DNA of 64,000 bases from Streptomyces subrutilus (GTDB lineage: Bacteria > Actinomycetota > Actinomycetes > Streptomycetales > Streptomycetaceae). Positions 11,539-20,510 of this stretch are shown here, one piece after another. Location of the stretch: contig NZ_CP023701.1 of NCBI RefSeq assembly GCF_008704535.1, positions 620,001 through 684,000 of the forward strand, read 5' to 3'. A program made the translations under genes and the position numbers. The notes under the pieces are model-generated. The model worked only from the letters and a program-made list of their open reading frames with translations. It ran no database searches and was not told where the DNA came from. Position 1 is the stretch's first letter; each line of letters starts with the position of its first letter.

Positions 11539-12428
11539 CAGCGGGACCGCGCCACGGCGGGCGGGGCGCCGTGCGGGGGCGCGGCGGCGGTGCGGGGGTG
11601 CTCGTGGTCGTGGCCGTGGTCGTGACGCCCGCCCCCCTCCCCGTCGCCGTGACCGTGGTCGTGGTGGTGCGGCCCGTCGCCGTGGTCGTGGACCTGGCCG
11701 GCTCCGTGGTGGTGGCCGTTGCCGGGGCCGGCCGGCGTCCCGCCGCGCGCCATCACCGGCGCGTGCGCCGCGCCGCCCGCGCCGACCGCGAGGGCCCGGT
11801 CGAGCAGCGCGCCCACGCCCTGGCCGCCGCGCGCCGAGGTCAGGACCACCTCCACACCGGGGTTGACCCGCTGGACGTTGGCCCGGAAGGCCGCTTCGTC
11901 GAACTCGACGGCCCGCGCGATGTCGGTCTTGGTCACCACCACCAGCTGGGCGAGCCCGAAGGCCGTCGGGTACTTCAGCGGCTTGTCCTCGCCCTCGGTG
12001 ACGGAGGCGAGGACGACGCGCAGGCTCTCGCCGAGGTCGTAGGAGGCCGGGCAGACCAGGTTGCCGACGTTCTCGACGAACAGCAGCCGGGTGTCCTCGG
12101 GGAGCCAGCCGTCCAGGTGGCCGCCCAGCATGTCCGCTTCCAGGTGGCAGAGCCCGTCGGTGAGCACCTGCTTGACGGGGACGCCCGAACGGGCCAGCCG
12201 CACCGCGTCGTTCTCGGTGGCCAGATCGGCCGTCAGCGCGGCGACCGGGACGCCCCGTTCGCGGGCGAGCAGCAGTTCGCGCTCCAGCAGGGCCGTCTTG
12301 CCGCTGCCCGGGCTGGACAGCAGGTTGACGACCGCGGTGCCGCGCGCGGTGAGCCCGGCGCGCAGGGCGTGCGCCGCCTCGTCGTTCTTGGCGAGCACCG
12401 CCTGGCGTAGATCGACCACTCGGCACAT
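11538..12428 (-). CDS. hypB: HypB, GTPase for nickel insertion, with C-terminal His-rich tail
   Basis: The 296-residue protein has the G1 P-loop [18 protein letters not shown] (about residues 36-53), ENDAVR and [18 protein letters not shown] of the metal/GTP switch, and the KTD specificity motif. Together these define HypB, which delivers nickel to the large subunit with HypA. The nickel-storage histidines are unusual in position. Instead of the common N-terminal cluster, a tail from about residue 225 holds roughly 17 His in Gly/Asp-rich sequence (for example [20 protein letters not shown]). The gene sits 3 bases after hypA and is coupled to hypF. Confidence 0.96.
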   Translation of the reverse strand: MCRVVDLRQAVLAKNDEAAHALRAGLTARGTAVVNLLSSPGSGKTALLERELLLARERGVPVAALTADLATENDAVRLARSGVPVKQVLTDGLCHLEADMLGGHLDGWLPEDTRLLFVENVGNLVCPASYDLGESLRVVLASVTEGEDKPLKYPTAFGLAQLVVVTKTDIARAVEFDEAAFRANVQRVNPGVEVVLTSARGGQGVGALLDRALAVGAGGAAHAPVMARGGTPAGPGNGHHHGAGQVHDHGDGPHHHDHGHGDGEGGGRHDHGHDHEHPRTAAAPPHGAPPAVARSR

Positions 12429-12431
12429 GGT

Positions 12432-12830
12432 TCAGGCCTCCTCGGGGATGGGTTCGCGGGTGGACGTGTCGGGGGCCGTGCCGTCTTCCCAGTGCACGGC
12501 GGCGATCTGCAGCTCCCGGCCCGAGAGCAGGTCGACGTCGGCGGCGCTGCCGCACCCCGGGCAGCACAGTTCGGGGGGCATGCCGACGGGCCATTCGGTC
12601 GTGCAGGAGCCGCAGCGGGCGCGGGCGACGACGGTATCGGCGATCAGTTCGGCGCCTTCGAGGACCGTGCCGGCGCAGGCCAGTTCGAAGCAGAAGGCGA
12701 GCGCGTCGGGGACCACGCCGGCCAGTTCGCCCACCTGGACGCGCACGGTCGTGACGGCGGTCGCGCCGGCGGCCCCGGCCGCTTCTTCCACCTGGCCCAC
12801 GACGGCCATGGCGATCGACATCTCGTGCAT
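12432..12830 (-). CDS. hypA: HypA, nickel metallochaperone
   Basis: The 132-residue protein begins MHEMSIA, where His2 and Glu3 are the conserved nickel-binding residues. A zinc site of two CxxC pairs follows (CGSC and CPGC, about residues 73-93). It partners HypB in nickel insertion. It is the first gene of the hypABFCDE run and follows a 130-base gap after the small membrane protein gene. The C-terminal 20 residues (acidic, Pro-rich) extend slightly beyond the typical family end. Confidence 0.95.
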   Translation of the reverse strand: MHEMSIAMAVVGQVEEAAGAAGATAVTTVRVQVGELAGVVPDALAFCFELACAGTVLEGAELIADTVVARARCGSCTTEWPVGMPPELCCPGCGSAADVDLLSGRELQIAAVHWEDGTAPDTSTREPIPEEA

Positions 12831-12961
12831 CGGACTCCGTCCTGCCGGGGCTCATTACACCGGCAGCCGGACGGCGCCGGGGACGGCCACGCCGACGCGG
12901 CCCGGCCCCCGTACGCCGTTCGGGCGCCGGGTGCGCGGGCCGCGCCGCCGTGGGCCGCGGG

Positions 12962-13072
12962 TCACATCCTGCGCATGCGCAGGTAGCGCCGGACGTCGGG
13001 AAGGACCTGCAGCAGGACGGCGACGAGCGCGGCGGCCGTCGCACTGCCGACGAGGGCCTGGGTCTTCTTCAT
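12962..13072 (-). CDS. 36-residue membrane-anchored small protein (DUF6893-like)
   Basis: The product starts [20 protein letters not shown] and ends in [13 protein letters not shown]. That is a short charged N-terminus, one hydrophobic helix (about residues 8-25) and a strongly basic C-terminus. The start overlaps the stop of the upstream protease gene as ATGA, which supports real translation. I recall a DUF6893 small-protein family next to actinobacterial hydrogenase genes, but cannot verify it here. A role in tethering or stabilising the hydrogenase at the membrane is possible but only inferred from position. Confidence 0.65.
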   Translation of the reverse strand: MKKTQALVGSATAAALVAVLLQVLPDVRRYLRMRRM

Positions 13073-13602
13073 GGGGTACTCCTCAGTTCGCGGCGGGGCA
13101 GGTCGTCGCCGTCCCCGCGGGCCGGTTCCCGAAGCAGTTCCAGGAGCATGCGTACGGCCTCCGGCACCGCGGCGGCCACCGGGCCGCTGAGGCCGATGCC
13201 CTCCTCGGTGGACGCCGGTTCGCAGCCGATGACGAGGGTCCGCCGCGGCGGTGTGGAGCCGGTGCCCGCGCACAGGGTGCCGAGCAGGGCGAGGACCGCG
13301 TCGGGGGACATGTGGTGGCCGTCGAGGACGGCGCCGCCCGGTGCGACCGGACCCGCGCCGTCGGCCTCGATGAGGTAGAGGGTGCCGGGCGCGCCGCCGC
13401 GGGCGGTGGCGTCGACCAGCACGAGGGTGTCGTAGCCGTCGAGGAGCTGGTAGGCGAGGTGGACCCCGCGCACCCCGAAGTCCACCACCTCGACCCCGTC
13501 GGGCAGCGGCCGCGCGGACAGGGCCCGCACGGCCTCGACGCCGAAGCCGTCGTCGCCGAGGAAGACGTTGCCGATGCCGGCGACCAGGGTGGGGCGGCTC
13601 AC
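13069..13602 (-). CDS. [NiFe]-hydrogenase maturation endopeptidase (HycI/HybD type)
   Basis: The GTG start (SRPTLVAGIGNVFLGDDGFG) overlaps the previous stop as GTGA. The 177-residue protein has GIGNVFLGDDGFGVEAV, the GNxxxxDDG motif with a nickel-sensing acidic residue. It also has VLVDATARGG and GHHMSPDAVL, whose Asp and His complete the nickel-binding triad of this protease family. It removes the C-terminal peptide of the large subunit after nickel insertion. The cluster's large subunit has such a tail after its DPCLPCGVH motif, so the pairing fits. The C-terminus is a short charged extension. Confidence 0.92.
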   Translation of the reverse strand: MSRPTLVAGIGNVFLGDDGFGVEAVRALSARPLPDGVEVVDFGVRGVHLAYQLLDGYDTLVLVDATARGGAPGTLYLIEADGAGPVAPGGAVLDGHHMSPDAVLALLGTLCAGTGSTPPRRTLVIGCEPASTEEGIGLSGPVAAAVPEAVRMLLELLREPARGDGDDLPRRELRSTP

Positions 13603-15128
13603 GCGTCCTCCAGCGGGCTGACCTCGTCGGGCTGGAAGTACAGGAAGCGGCCCTGTTCGCGGCGGATGTCCGCGCCCGGGTCGCCCTCCACGGTGACGGC
13701 GAGGTGCACGCCCCCGTCGACGTCGTGCAGGACGGCCTCCACCAGCGCGGCGCGGCCCCGGACGAAGAGGTCCTGGGCATCGGTACGGCGCAGGCCCGGG
13801 CGCAGCAGGACGCGGCTGCCGACGCCCACCGGGACCCCCTCGACGCTCACGCGGTCGCGGGCCGGGTCGGCGGTGTCGGCGCGGGCCGGGTCCCACCAGG
13901 GGGTGTCGGGCCGGAACACGGCCTCGTCGACTCCGGGTCCGCCCGCTCCGACGGGTCGCGCCGGTCCGGTCGGCGGCGGTGCGGTCGGCGGCGGTGCGGT
14001 CAGTGGCGGTGCGGTCAGTGGCGGCGGCGGTGCGGTCGGTTCGCCGAAGAGGGCCGGGCCGTCGAGGACCGGGTCGGGGCCCGTGACGTCCCGCAGGCCG
14101 CGGACCGCGCCGTGCAGGCGTTCCAGCACCTCGGGGGGCATGGTGTCGGCGAGCTCGATCACGGCCGCCGCACGGGCGTCCGTACCCCGCGCCTCCCGCT
14201 TCTCCTGGTCGGTGAGGGCCGCGGTGCGCAGGGCGAGGATCTCGTCGATCTCCGTGGAGTCGTACATGGCGCCCGCGCTCTCCGGAGCGATGGCGGCGTG
14301 GTCCTCCAGGATGATCGGGGAGGAGAGGACCACGTCGCGGCGGCCCGCCTCGCCGGCCAGGACGGGCCAGGTGTGGAGGTTGACGCAGGAGGCCGCGGCC
14401 GCCTTGGCCCATTCGGGCGGGTCGGTCATGGACAGGAAGGACCCGGTGTCGAGCCCGAGCAGGAGGTGGGCGGCGACGAGGGAGCGCGGCAGGGCCGCGT
14501 CGCGGTCGGCGGGTCCGTCCTCGGGCGTCCACGGGCTGGTGTTCTCCACCACCGCGGTGAGCCGCACCACCCGGTAGGGGCCGTCGAGTTCGGTGGTGCG
14601 GAGCCGGACGACGCCCTCGATCTCCTCCGTGCGCCGCACGAGGCGGCCCAGGGTGCGGCCGTCCGGCCCGAGGACGGGCTCGGTCTCCTCGCGGGCGGGC
14701 CGGCGGAACGGGAAGACGGCGCCCGCTCCCGCCAGTTCGGCCGCGCGCACGGACAGTTCCACGCGCTCCTCGGCGCCTTCGTCCCAGGGGACCAGCACCC
14801 GGTCGTCCAGGTGGAGTTCGGCGACCTCGGTGAAACCGCCGTCGTCCCGGAGCCGTTCGACCGTACGGCGCTGGGCGTGCAGGAAGCGGAGCTCCACGGC
14901 GAGGGTGGCGTCGCCCTTGGGTTCCATCAGGATCTCGGTCTGCTGGAGGGCGTGTTCCTCGTGCGCGGGCCCCCACGCGGGCGGCACCAGCACGCCGAAC
15001 TGCCAGCGCAGCCGGTTCTTGGCGGCCGAGGCCCGGTACGGGTAGAGCACGTAGCCCTCGAAGAGGACCGCGTCCGCCACGTGGCGGGCGGTGTCGAAGC
15101 GGGAGCCGGGCGCGGCGGTGGTGGTCAT
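13599..15128 (-). CDS. Hydrogenase-cluster accessory protein, 509 residues, unknown function
   Basis: It starts at MTTTAAPGSRFDTARHVADA, overlapping the stop of the DUF6084 gene as ATGA. Residues 1-370 are well ordered, with conserved-looking blocks such as VLFEGYVLYPYRASAAKN, ENTSPWTPEDG and DVVLSSPIILEDHAAIAPES. A Pro/Thr/Ala linker of short repeats (TAPPLTAPPPT, about 375-400) leads to a C-terminal domain (about 420-509) with RVLLRPGLRRTDAQDLFVRG. There is no signal peptide or membrane helix. It sits between the structural genes and the maturation protease, which suggests a role in assembling the group 1h hydrogenase. The biochemical role is unknown to me. Confidence 0.85.
   Translation of the reverse strand: MTTTAAPGSRFDTARHVADAVLFEGYVLYPYRASAAKNRLRWQFGVLVPPAWGPAHEEHALQQTEILMEPKGDATLAVELRFLHAQRRTVERLRDDGGFTEVAELHLDDRVLVPWDEGAEERVELSVRAAELAGAGAVFPFRRPAREETEPVLGPDGRTLGRLVRRTEEIEGVVRLRTTELDGPYRVVRLTAVVENTSPWTPEDGPADRDAALPRSLVAAHLLLGLDTGSFLSMTDPPEWAKAAAASCVNLHTWPVLAGEAGRRDVVLSSPIILEDHAAIAPESAGAMYDSTEIDEILALRTAALTDQEKREARGTDARAAAVIELADTMPPEVLERLHGAVRGLRDVTGPDPVLDGPALFGEPTAPPPPLTAPPLTAPPPTAPPPTGPARPVGAGGPGVDEAVFRPDTPWWDPARADTADPARDRVSVEGVPVGVGSRVLLRPGLRRTDAQDLFVRGRAALVEAVLHDVDGGVHLAVTVEGDPGADIRREQGRFLYFQPDEVSPLEDA
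13966..14038 (+). repeat. Short imperfect tandem repeats in the 509-residue accessory gene
   Basis: Units of about 15-18 bases built on GCGGTCAGTGGCGGT and GCGGTCGGCGGCGGT repeat four times. They encode the TAPPL/TAPPP linker of the accessory protein. They probably vary in copy number between strains. Confidence 0.75.
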
Positions 15129-15826
15129 GGCGCGGTCCTCTCGGTGACGCGCGGCGCGGCGCCGAGCCGGAGCGGGTCGGGCTGCGGGGGCCGGAGGGGG
15201 GCGGCGGTGTCGAGCAGGGCCCGTACGGTCGCCTCCCACGAGGCGAGCGCGTGCCGCGAGCGGAACGCGAGCAGGTCGGCCATGGTGGCGCGGGGCAGCC
15301 GCAGCCAGCCGCAGCCGGGGAAGTGCTGCTCGACCATCTGCTGCCAGACCGGCACGGGCATCCGGAAGGACGCTTCGCGGTCCCAGGGCACGGGCTCGAC
15401 GTGGAAGCCGCCGGCGCCGGTGAAGGCGGTGCCCGAGAACAGCATCAGCAACGGCACCTCGCCCTCCTCCAGTGCGCTGAAGTAGCGGCTCGCCGCGATG
15501 TCCATGTCGTAGGTGCAGGGCACGACCAGGTCGGTCTCGGTCTCCCCGGTGAAGCTGGGCACCATCGCGGTGACGTGCGCGAACTGCACCGGCTGGAGGG
15601 TGGTTCCCCAGCGGGAGCGTTCGCCGAAGAGGTCGGCGAGGCCCTCGGCCTCGGCGGGGCCGTAGCCGCGCCGGGCCGGTTCGATGCGGATCTGGCAGCG
15701 CAGGGCGAGGGCGTGCACCCGGGCCTGCGGGTCGGCCGTGCGGATCCTGAGCCGGAAGACGAGGGTGGGGCCGGCGGCGTAGGCGTCGGCCCGCACGCCG
15801 GTGCAGGTGAACTCGAACTCCGTCAT
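15125..15826 (-). CDS. DUF6084-like hydrogenase-cluster protein
   Basis: The 233-residue product begins MTEFEFTCTGVRADAYAAG. It contains LRCQIRIEPARRGYGPAEAE, DLFGERSRWGTTLQPVQFAH and PCTYDMDIAASRYFSALEEG. It appears to be a beta-rich soluble domain without cofactor motifs or membrane segments. I recall it as DUF6084, a family found with actinobacterial hydrogenases. It overlaps both neighbours by 4 bases (ATGA), so it is translated with the DUF5947 gene and the 509-residue gene. An assembly role for the group 1h enzyme is inferred from this invariant context. Confidence 0.82.
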   Translation of the reverse strand: MTEFEFTCTGVRADAYAAGPTLVFRLRIRTADPQARVHALALRCQIRIEPARRGYGPAEAEGLADLFGERSRWGTTLQPVQFAHVTAMVPSFTGETETDLVVPCTYDMDIAASRYFSALEEGEVPLLMLFSGTAFTGAGGFHVEPVPWDREASFRMPVPVWQQMVEQHFPGCGWLRLPRATMADLLAFRSRHALASWEATVRALLDTAAPLRPPQPDPLRLGAAPRVTERTAP

Positions 15827-16527
15827 GGGCGCCGGTCCCCCTCGGTCCGCGTCGCCGTCGCGGCGTGCTCCGGAGCCCGACCGGTCCCGGCCGGGACCTT
15901 GGCCCGTCGTTCGACCTCGTCGAAGAAGGTCCGCAGCGCGGCCCGCGCCTCGGCCCCGCCGTCGAAGCCCTGCCACAGCAGCCGCATGCGCCCCACCAGC
16001 TCGTAGCACACGTCGATCGGCACCAGGTGGCAGGTGGTGTCCCCTTCGGAGCGGTGCAGGAGCAGCGCCTCCACGTCGGGTTTGAGCAGCGCGGCGAGCC
16101 GGCCGGAGCCCAGCACGCTCTGCCAGGTCTCCGGATCGAGCTCGCTCTCGGTGGCGCCGGCCGGGCTGGGGTAGAGCGCCACCAGCCGGTCGAGGGCGGC
16201 GTTGCGGAAGAAGAAGGCCACGCCCACCGGGATCTGGAGCCGCTCCCAGGCACCGTCGTCGAGCGGGTGCCCGGGGTCCTTGAGGTAGCGGGTCGGGACG
16301 GCGCGGTAGCGCCCGGTGGCGGTGCCCGGCCGGTCGAAGAGCAGGGCGCAGGCGGTGCAGGCGCACACCAGCGCGCGCCGGTCCGGCTCGACCAGGTGGC
16401 GGTGGCCCTCTTCGGGGACCACGACCCCGCACAGTTCGCAGGTCTCGGGGCGGGCGGGGCGCGGGCCGGTGAAACGGCGCAGCCCGCGCGCGGCGTCCGT
16501 ACGCACCGGTGTCAGGGGCCCGTTCAC
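15823..16527 (-). CDS. DUF5947-like hydrogenase-cluster protein with zinc-finger-like cysteines
   Basis: The GTG start (NGPLTPVRTDAARGLRRF) overlaps the preceding stop as GTGA. The 234-residue protein has a Cys/His cluster in its first third, CELCGVVVPEEGHRHLV followed by CACTACALLF, suggesting a zinc or iron-sulfur site. A conserved core with RYLKDPGHPLDDGAWERLQI, VAFFFRNAALDRLVALYPSP and CYELVGRMRLLWQGFDGG follows. I recall it as DUF5947. It is soluble and part of the tightly overlapped accessory block. Its role in hydrogenase assembly is unknown. Confidence 0.83.
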   Translation of the reverse strand: MNGPLTPVRTDAARGLRRFTGPRPARPETCELCGVVVPEEGHRHLVEPDRRALVCACTACALLFDRPGTATGRYRAVPTRYLKDPGHPLDDGAWERLQIPVGVAFFFRNAALDRLVALYPSPAGATESELDPETWQSVLGSGRLAALLKPDVEALLLHRSEGDTTCHLVPIDVCYELVGRMRLLWQGFDGGAEARAALRTFFDEVERRAKVPAGTGRAPEHAATATRTEGDRRP

Positions 16528-17048
16528 CGCACCGGCGCCGGGGTGACGGGGCGGGTGGAGATCTGGAGCAGGGCGGGCTGCGGCGGTTCGGCCGGCGCGA
16601 GTTCCACCCGGGTGACCTCGGGGGCGAAGCAGGCCAGGGCGTCCTCGACGCTCCGGCCGGCGCCGTCCGCGGCACTGCCGCAGCCGCAGCCGCCACCGGC
16701 GGCCCGCGGGCGGAGCGTCAGTACGCCCGTGGCCTCGTCGAACCCGAGCGGCTCCAGCGGGTCGGCGGCGGCTTCCAGGGCGCGTGCGATGCGCGTGTGC
16801 ACGTCCTCGGGGTTGAGGTGGTGCAGGGCCAGCAGGCTGGCGACGAGCTCGTCGTCGAGCAGCGGCGCGAGCGCGGCCTCGCCGACGCCGTCCACGACCC
16901 GGGCGAGCCCGGCGCCGTAGAAGTCCATGAGGACGCGCACCAGTTCCTCCGCGGCTGCGCACACCTCGCGGTCGCCGGTGGCGGCGAGCCGGTCCAGGAC
17001 CTCCTCGACCCGCTGTCCGGCCTGCCGGGCGTCCACGGCCGCGCTCAT
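16524..17048 (-). CDS. NifU-like accessory protein of the hydrogenase cluster
   Basis: The 174-residue protein overlaps the large-subunit stop at its start and the DUF5947 gene at its end. The N-terminal two thirds are helical, with VLMDFYGAGLARVVDGVGEA and LLALHHLNPEDVHTRIARAL. A segment GGCGCGSAADG near residue 125 places Cys-Gly-Cys where NifU-type scaffold domains carry metal-binding cysteines. Similar genes are often labelled NifU family, but the usual CxxC scaffold motif is not present in full. It could help load an Fe-S cluster, possibly the unusual Asp-ligated one in the small subunit. That is inference. Confidence 0.7.
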   Translation of the reverse strand: MSAAVDARQAGQRVEEVLDRLAATGDREVCAAAEELVRVLMDFYGAGLARVVDGVGEAALAPLLDDELVASLLALHHLNPEDVHTRIARALEAAADPLEPLGFDEATGVLTLRPRAAGGGCGCGSAADGAGRSVEDALACFAPEVTRVELAPAEPPQPALLQISTRPVTPAPVR

Positions 17049-18829
17049 CCGCCCAGTCCGCTCAGGCCGGTGGGGACGTGCATCTGCTTGACCGTCTTGC
17101 CCGGGCCGACGTACATGTGGACGCCGCAGGGCAGACAGGGGTCGAAGCTGCGCACGGCGCGCATGATGTCGATGCCCTTGAAGTTCTCCGGGGTGTTCTC
17201 CTCGAAGATCGGGGTGTTCTGCACCGCGTCCTCGTAGGGGCCGGGGGTGCCGAAGGTGTCGCGGGTGCTCGCGTTCCACGGGGTGGGCGGGTAGGGGTGG
17301 TAGTTGGCGATCTTGCCGTCGCGGATCACCATGTGGTGCGAGAGGACGCCGCGCACCGCCTCGGTGAAACCGACCCCCAGGCCCTCGTCGGGGACATCGA
17401 ACTTCTCCCAGGTCTGGGTGCGTCCGGCGCGGACCTCTGCGAGGCCCTTCTCGGCGCAGTGCAGCGCGATGGCGGCGGCGTACGCCTGGAAGTAGGTGCG
17501 GGCGCGGTTGCGCTCCAGGGCGTTGCTCCACTTCGGGATCTTCCACTCGAAGCGGGTCTCGGGCTTGGTCATGGTGCGCGGCAGGGTGATGACGACGCTG
17601 TGGCCCGTGGCCTGGACGTAGTCGGTGTGCACCAGCCCGGACAGCGCGGTGGACCACAGCCGGGCCAGGGGGCCGCCGCCGGTGTCGAGCGCGAGGTGGT
17701 CCTTGCCGTCGAACCAGCGCGGCGACATCACCCAGCTGTACTTGTCGTCGAAGTTCCGCTTCTGCGGGGCGGGGATGGTGTGCTGGTTCCACGGGTGGCG
17801 CGGGTCGACGGGGTTGCCGAGCGGGTCGTGCGTGACGAACTGCTCCTGTCCCTGCCAGTCGTCGTAGTACGAGCTGCCCAGCAGGATGCGGATGCCGAGG
17901 TTGATCTCGGTGAGGTCGTTGGTGACCAGCTTGCCGTCCACCACCACGCCCGGGGTGACGAACATCTTCCGTCCCCAGTCGGTCATGTTGGCGTACGTGA
18001 AGTCGCAGTACTCGGGGTCGTTGAGCGCACCCCAGCAGCCGAGCAGCACGCGGCGCCGGCCGACCTCCTCGTACCCGGGCAGGGCCTCGTAGAAGAAGTC
18101 GAAGAGGTCGTCGTGGAGCGGGACGACGCGCTTCATGAACTCGCAGTACCGCATGAGGCGGCTCATGTAGTCGGTGAAGAGCTGCACGGAGGCGATGGTG
18201 CCGACGCCGCCCGGGTAGAGGGTGGAGGGGTGCACGTGGCGGCCCTCCATCAGGCAGAACATCTCGCGCGTGTAGCGGCTGACCTGGAGGGCCTCGCGGT
18301 AGAACTCGCCCTCGATGGGGTTGAGCGAGCGCATGATGTCGGCGATGGTCTTGAAGCCGTGCTCGCCGGCGTGCGGGGCCGCGGTGCGCTCGGCGAGTTC
18401 CAGGACGCCCGGGTTGGTCTCGCGGACCATCTTCTCGCAGTAGTCGACCCCGACCAGGTTCTCCTGGAAGATGTTGTGGTCGAACATGTACTCCGCCGAC
18501 TCGCCGAGGTTGATGATCCACTCGGCGAGGTGGGGCGGCTTCACGCCGTACGCCATGTTCTGGGCGTAGACGGAACAGGTGGCGTGGTTGTCGCCGCAGA
18601 TCCCGCAGATGCGGCTGGTGATGAAGTGCGCGTCGCGGGGGTCCTTTCCGCGCATGAAGACGCTGTAGCCGCGGAAGACCGACGAGGTGCTGTAGCACTC
18701 GGCGACCTTCTTCTGCTTGAAGTCGATCTTCGTGTGGATGCCGAGGCTGCCCACGATCCGGGTGATCGGATCCCAGGCCATCTCCACCAGACCGCTGCCG
18801 TCAGCGGCCGCCTTCGTCTTCGGTGCCAT
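17045..18829 (-). CDS. hhyL: Group 1h [NiFe]-hydrogenase large subunit
   Basis: The 594-residue protein carries both nickel-ligand motifs: RICGICGDNH with Cys75 and Cys78, and DPCLPCGVH with Cys565 and Cys568. About 23 residues follow the motif's His, the tail expected to be removed by the maturation protease. The sequence around both motifs and the TSSVFRGYSVFMRGKDPRDA block agree with the actinobacterial high-affinity group 1h (formerly group 5) enzymes. The ATG chosen lies downstream of AAGGG. It is 108 bases downstream of the small-subunit gene and overlaps the NifU-like gene by 4 bases. Confidence 0.95.
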   Translation of the reverse strand: MAPKTKAAADGSGLVEMAWDPITRIVGSLGIHTKIDFKQKKVAECYSTSSVFRGYSVFMRGKDPRDAHFITSRICGICGDNHATCSVYAQNMAYGVKPPHLAEWIINLGESAEYMFDHNIFQENLVGVDYCEKMVRETNPGVLELAERTAAPHAGEHGFKTIADIMRSLNPIEGEFYREALQVSRYTREMFCLMEGRHVHPSTLYPGGVGTIASVQLFTDYMSRLMRYCEFMKRVVPLHDDLFDFFYEALPGYEEVGRRRVLLGCWGALNDPEYCDFTYANMTDWGRKMFVTPGVVVDGKLVTNDLTEINLGIRILLGSSYYDDWQGQEQFVTHDPLGNPVDPRHPWNQHTIPAPQKRNFDDKYSWVMSPRWFDGKDHLALDTGGGPLARLWSTALSGLVHTDYVQATGHSVVITLPRTMTKPETRFEWKIPKWSNALERNRARTYFQAYAAAIALHCAEKGLAEVRAGRTQTWEKFDVPDEGLGVGFTEAVRGVLSHHMVIRDGKIANYHPYPPTPWNASTRDTFGTPGPYEDAVQNTPIFEENTPENFKGIDIMRAVRSFDPCLPCGVHMYVGPGKTVKQMHVPTGLSGLGG

Positions 18830-18937
18830 CGTCTGTGCCGTGACCCTTCTTCGGTGCTGCGTTCGTGTGCGGGAACGGGTGCGGATGCGGGGTGCGGGTG
18901 CGGGGCCGGGGTGCGGAGGGGCGCTCCGCACCCGCGG

Positions 18938-19993
<1,056 letters not shown>

Positions 19994-20510
19994 GGGTTCC
20001 TCCTCGGGGAGGGGGTTCGGTTCAGGGAGGTGCGGGAGGGAGCGGGAGCTGCTCGGGAGGGCGCGCGGGAGGGGCCGCGCACGTGCTCTCACCCTTCTTG
20101 CTAACAGCCCGGGCCCCGCCGCGCCGCGTCATGTACGGCCATTGCGGTGACGCCGCGGCGTCCCGGGCCGGGGGGCCGGGTGGCTCGCGCGGCCGCGGGG
20201 TGCGGCGCGGTCCGGCGGCGGCCGGCTGTCGGCGGCGCTCGCGAGGAGCAGGACGTGCACGTGGTCTCCCAGCGGCGGCCCGGAGCCGCGGCGCCCTGGT
20301 GCCCCGGCTGATCGTGACCGGAACATGCCCGGCCGCCTGAGATGGTCGGGCACCGCGGCACGGGTGCGCCCGGCGCCGAGCGGTGGAGTCACTCGAAAGC
20401 GCGCGCGAAGGAGGGCCAGTCGGCGCACGACCGCCCCGCGGCCCACGACGGCGGGGCGGCAGGGCGGCGGGGCGGGAGCGGCCGTCGGTGGGGTCACCGC
20501 GGCCGGGGTG
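19994..20510. other. Non-coding gap upstream of the hydrogenase unit
   Basis: About 500 bases hold no convincing gene. Two open frames exist on the minus strand (around 20101-20361 and 20129-20497), but they are Arg/Pro/Gly-rich without recognisable domains and look like GC-driven shadows. The hydrogenase promoter must lie here, but I see no clear -35/-10 pair or operator. The other flank is the end of the MFS gene. Confidence 0.6.

Noticed and set aside
9157..13044. A possible giant fusion reading hypA/hypB region sequence into hypF
   Set aside because: The frame upstream of 11538 is out of phase with hypB and hypA, which carry clear motifs. HypF begins at its acylphosphatase domain.
20101..20497. 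Two minus-strand open frames upstream of the hydrogenase small subunit
   Set aside because: Compositions are Arg/Pro/Gly-dominated, with no ribosome site or family resemblance. They are treated as non-coding.
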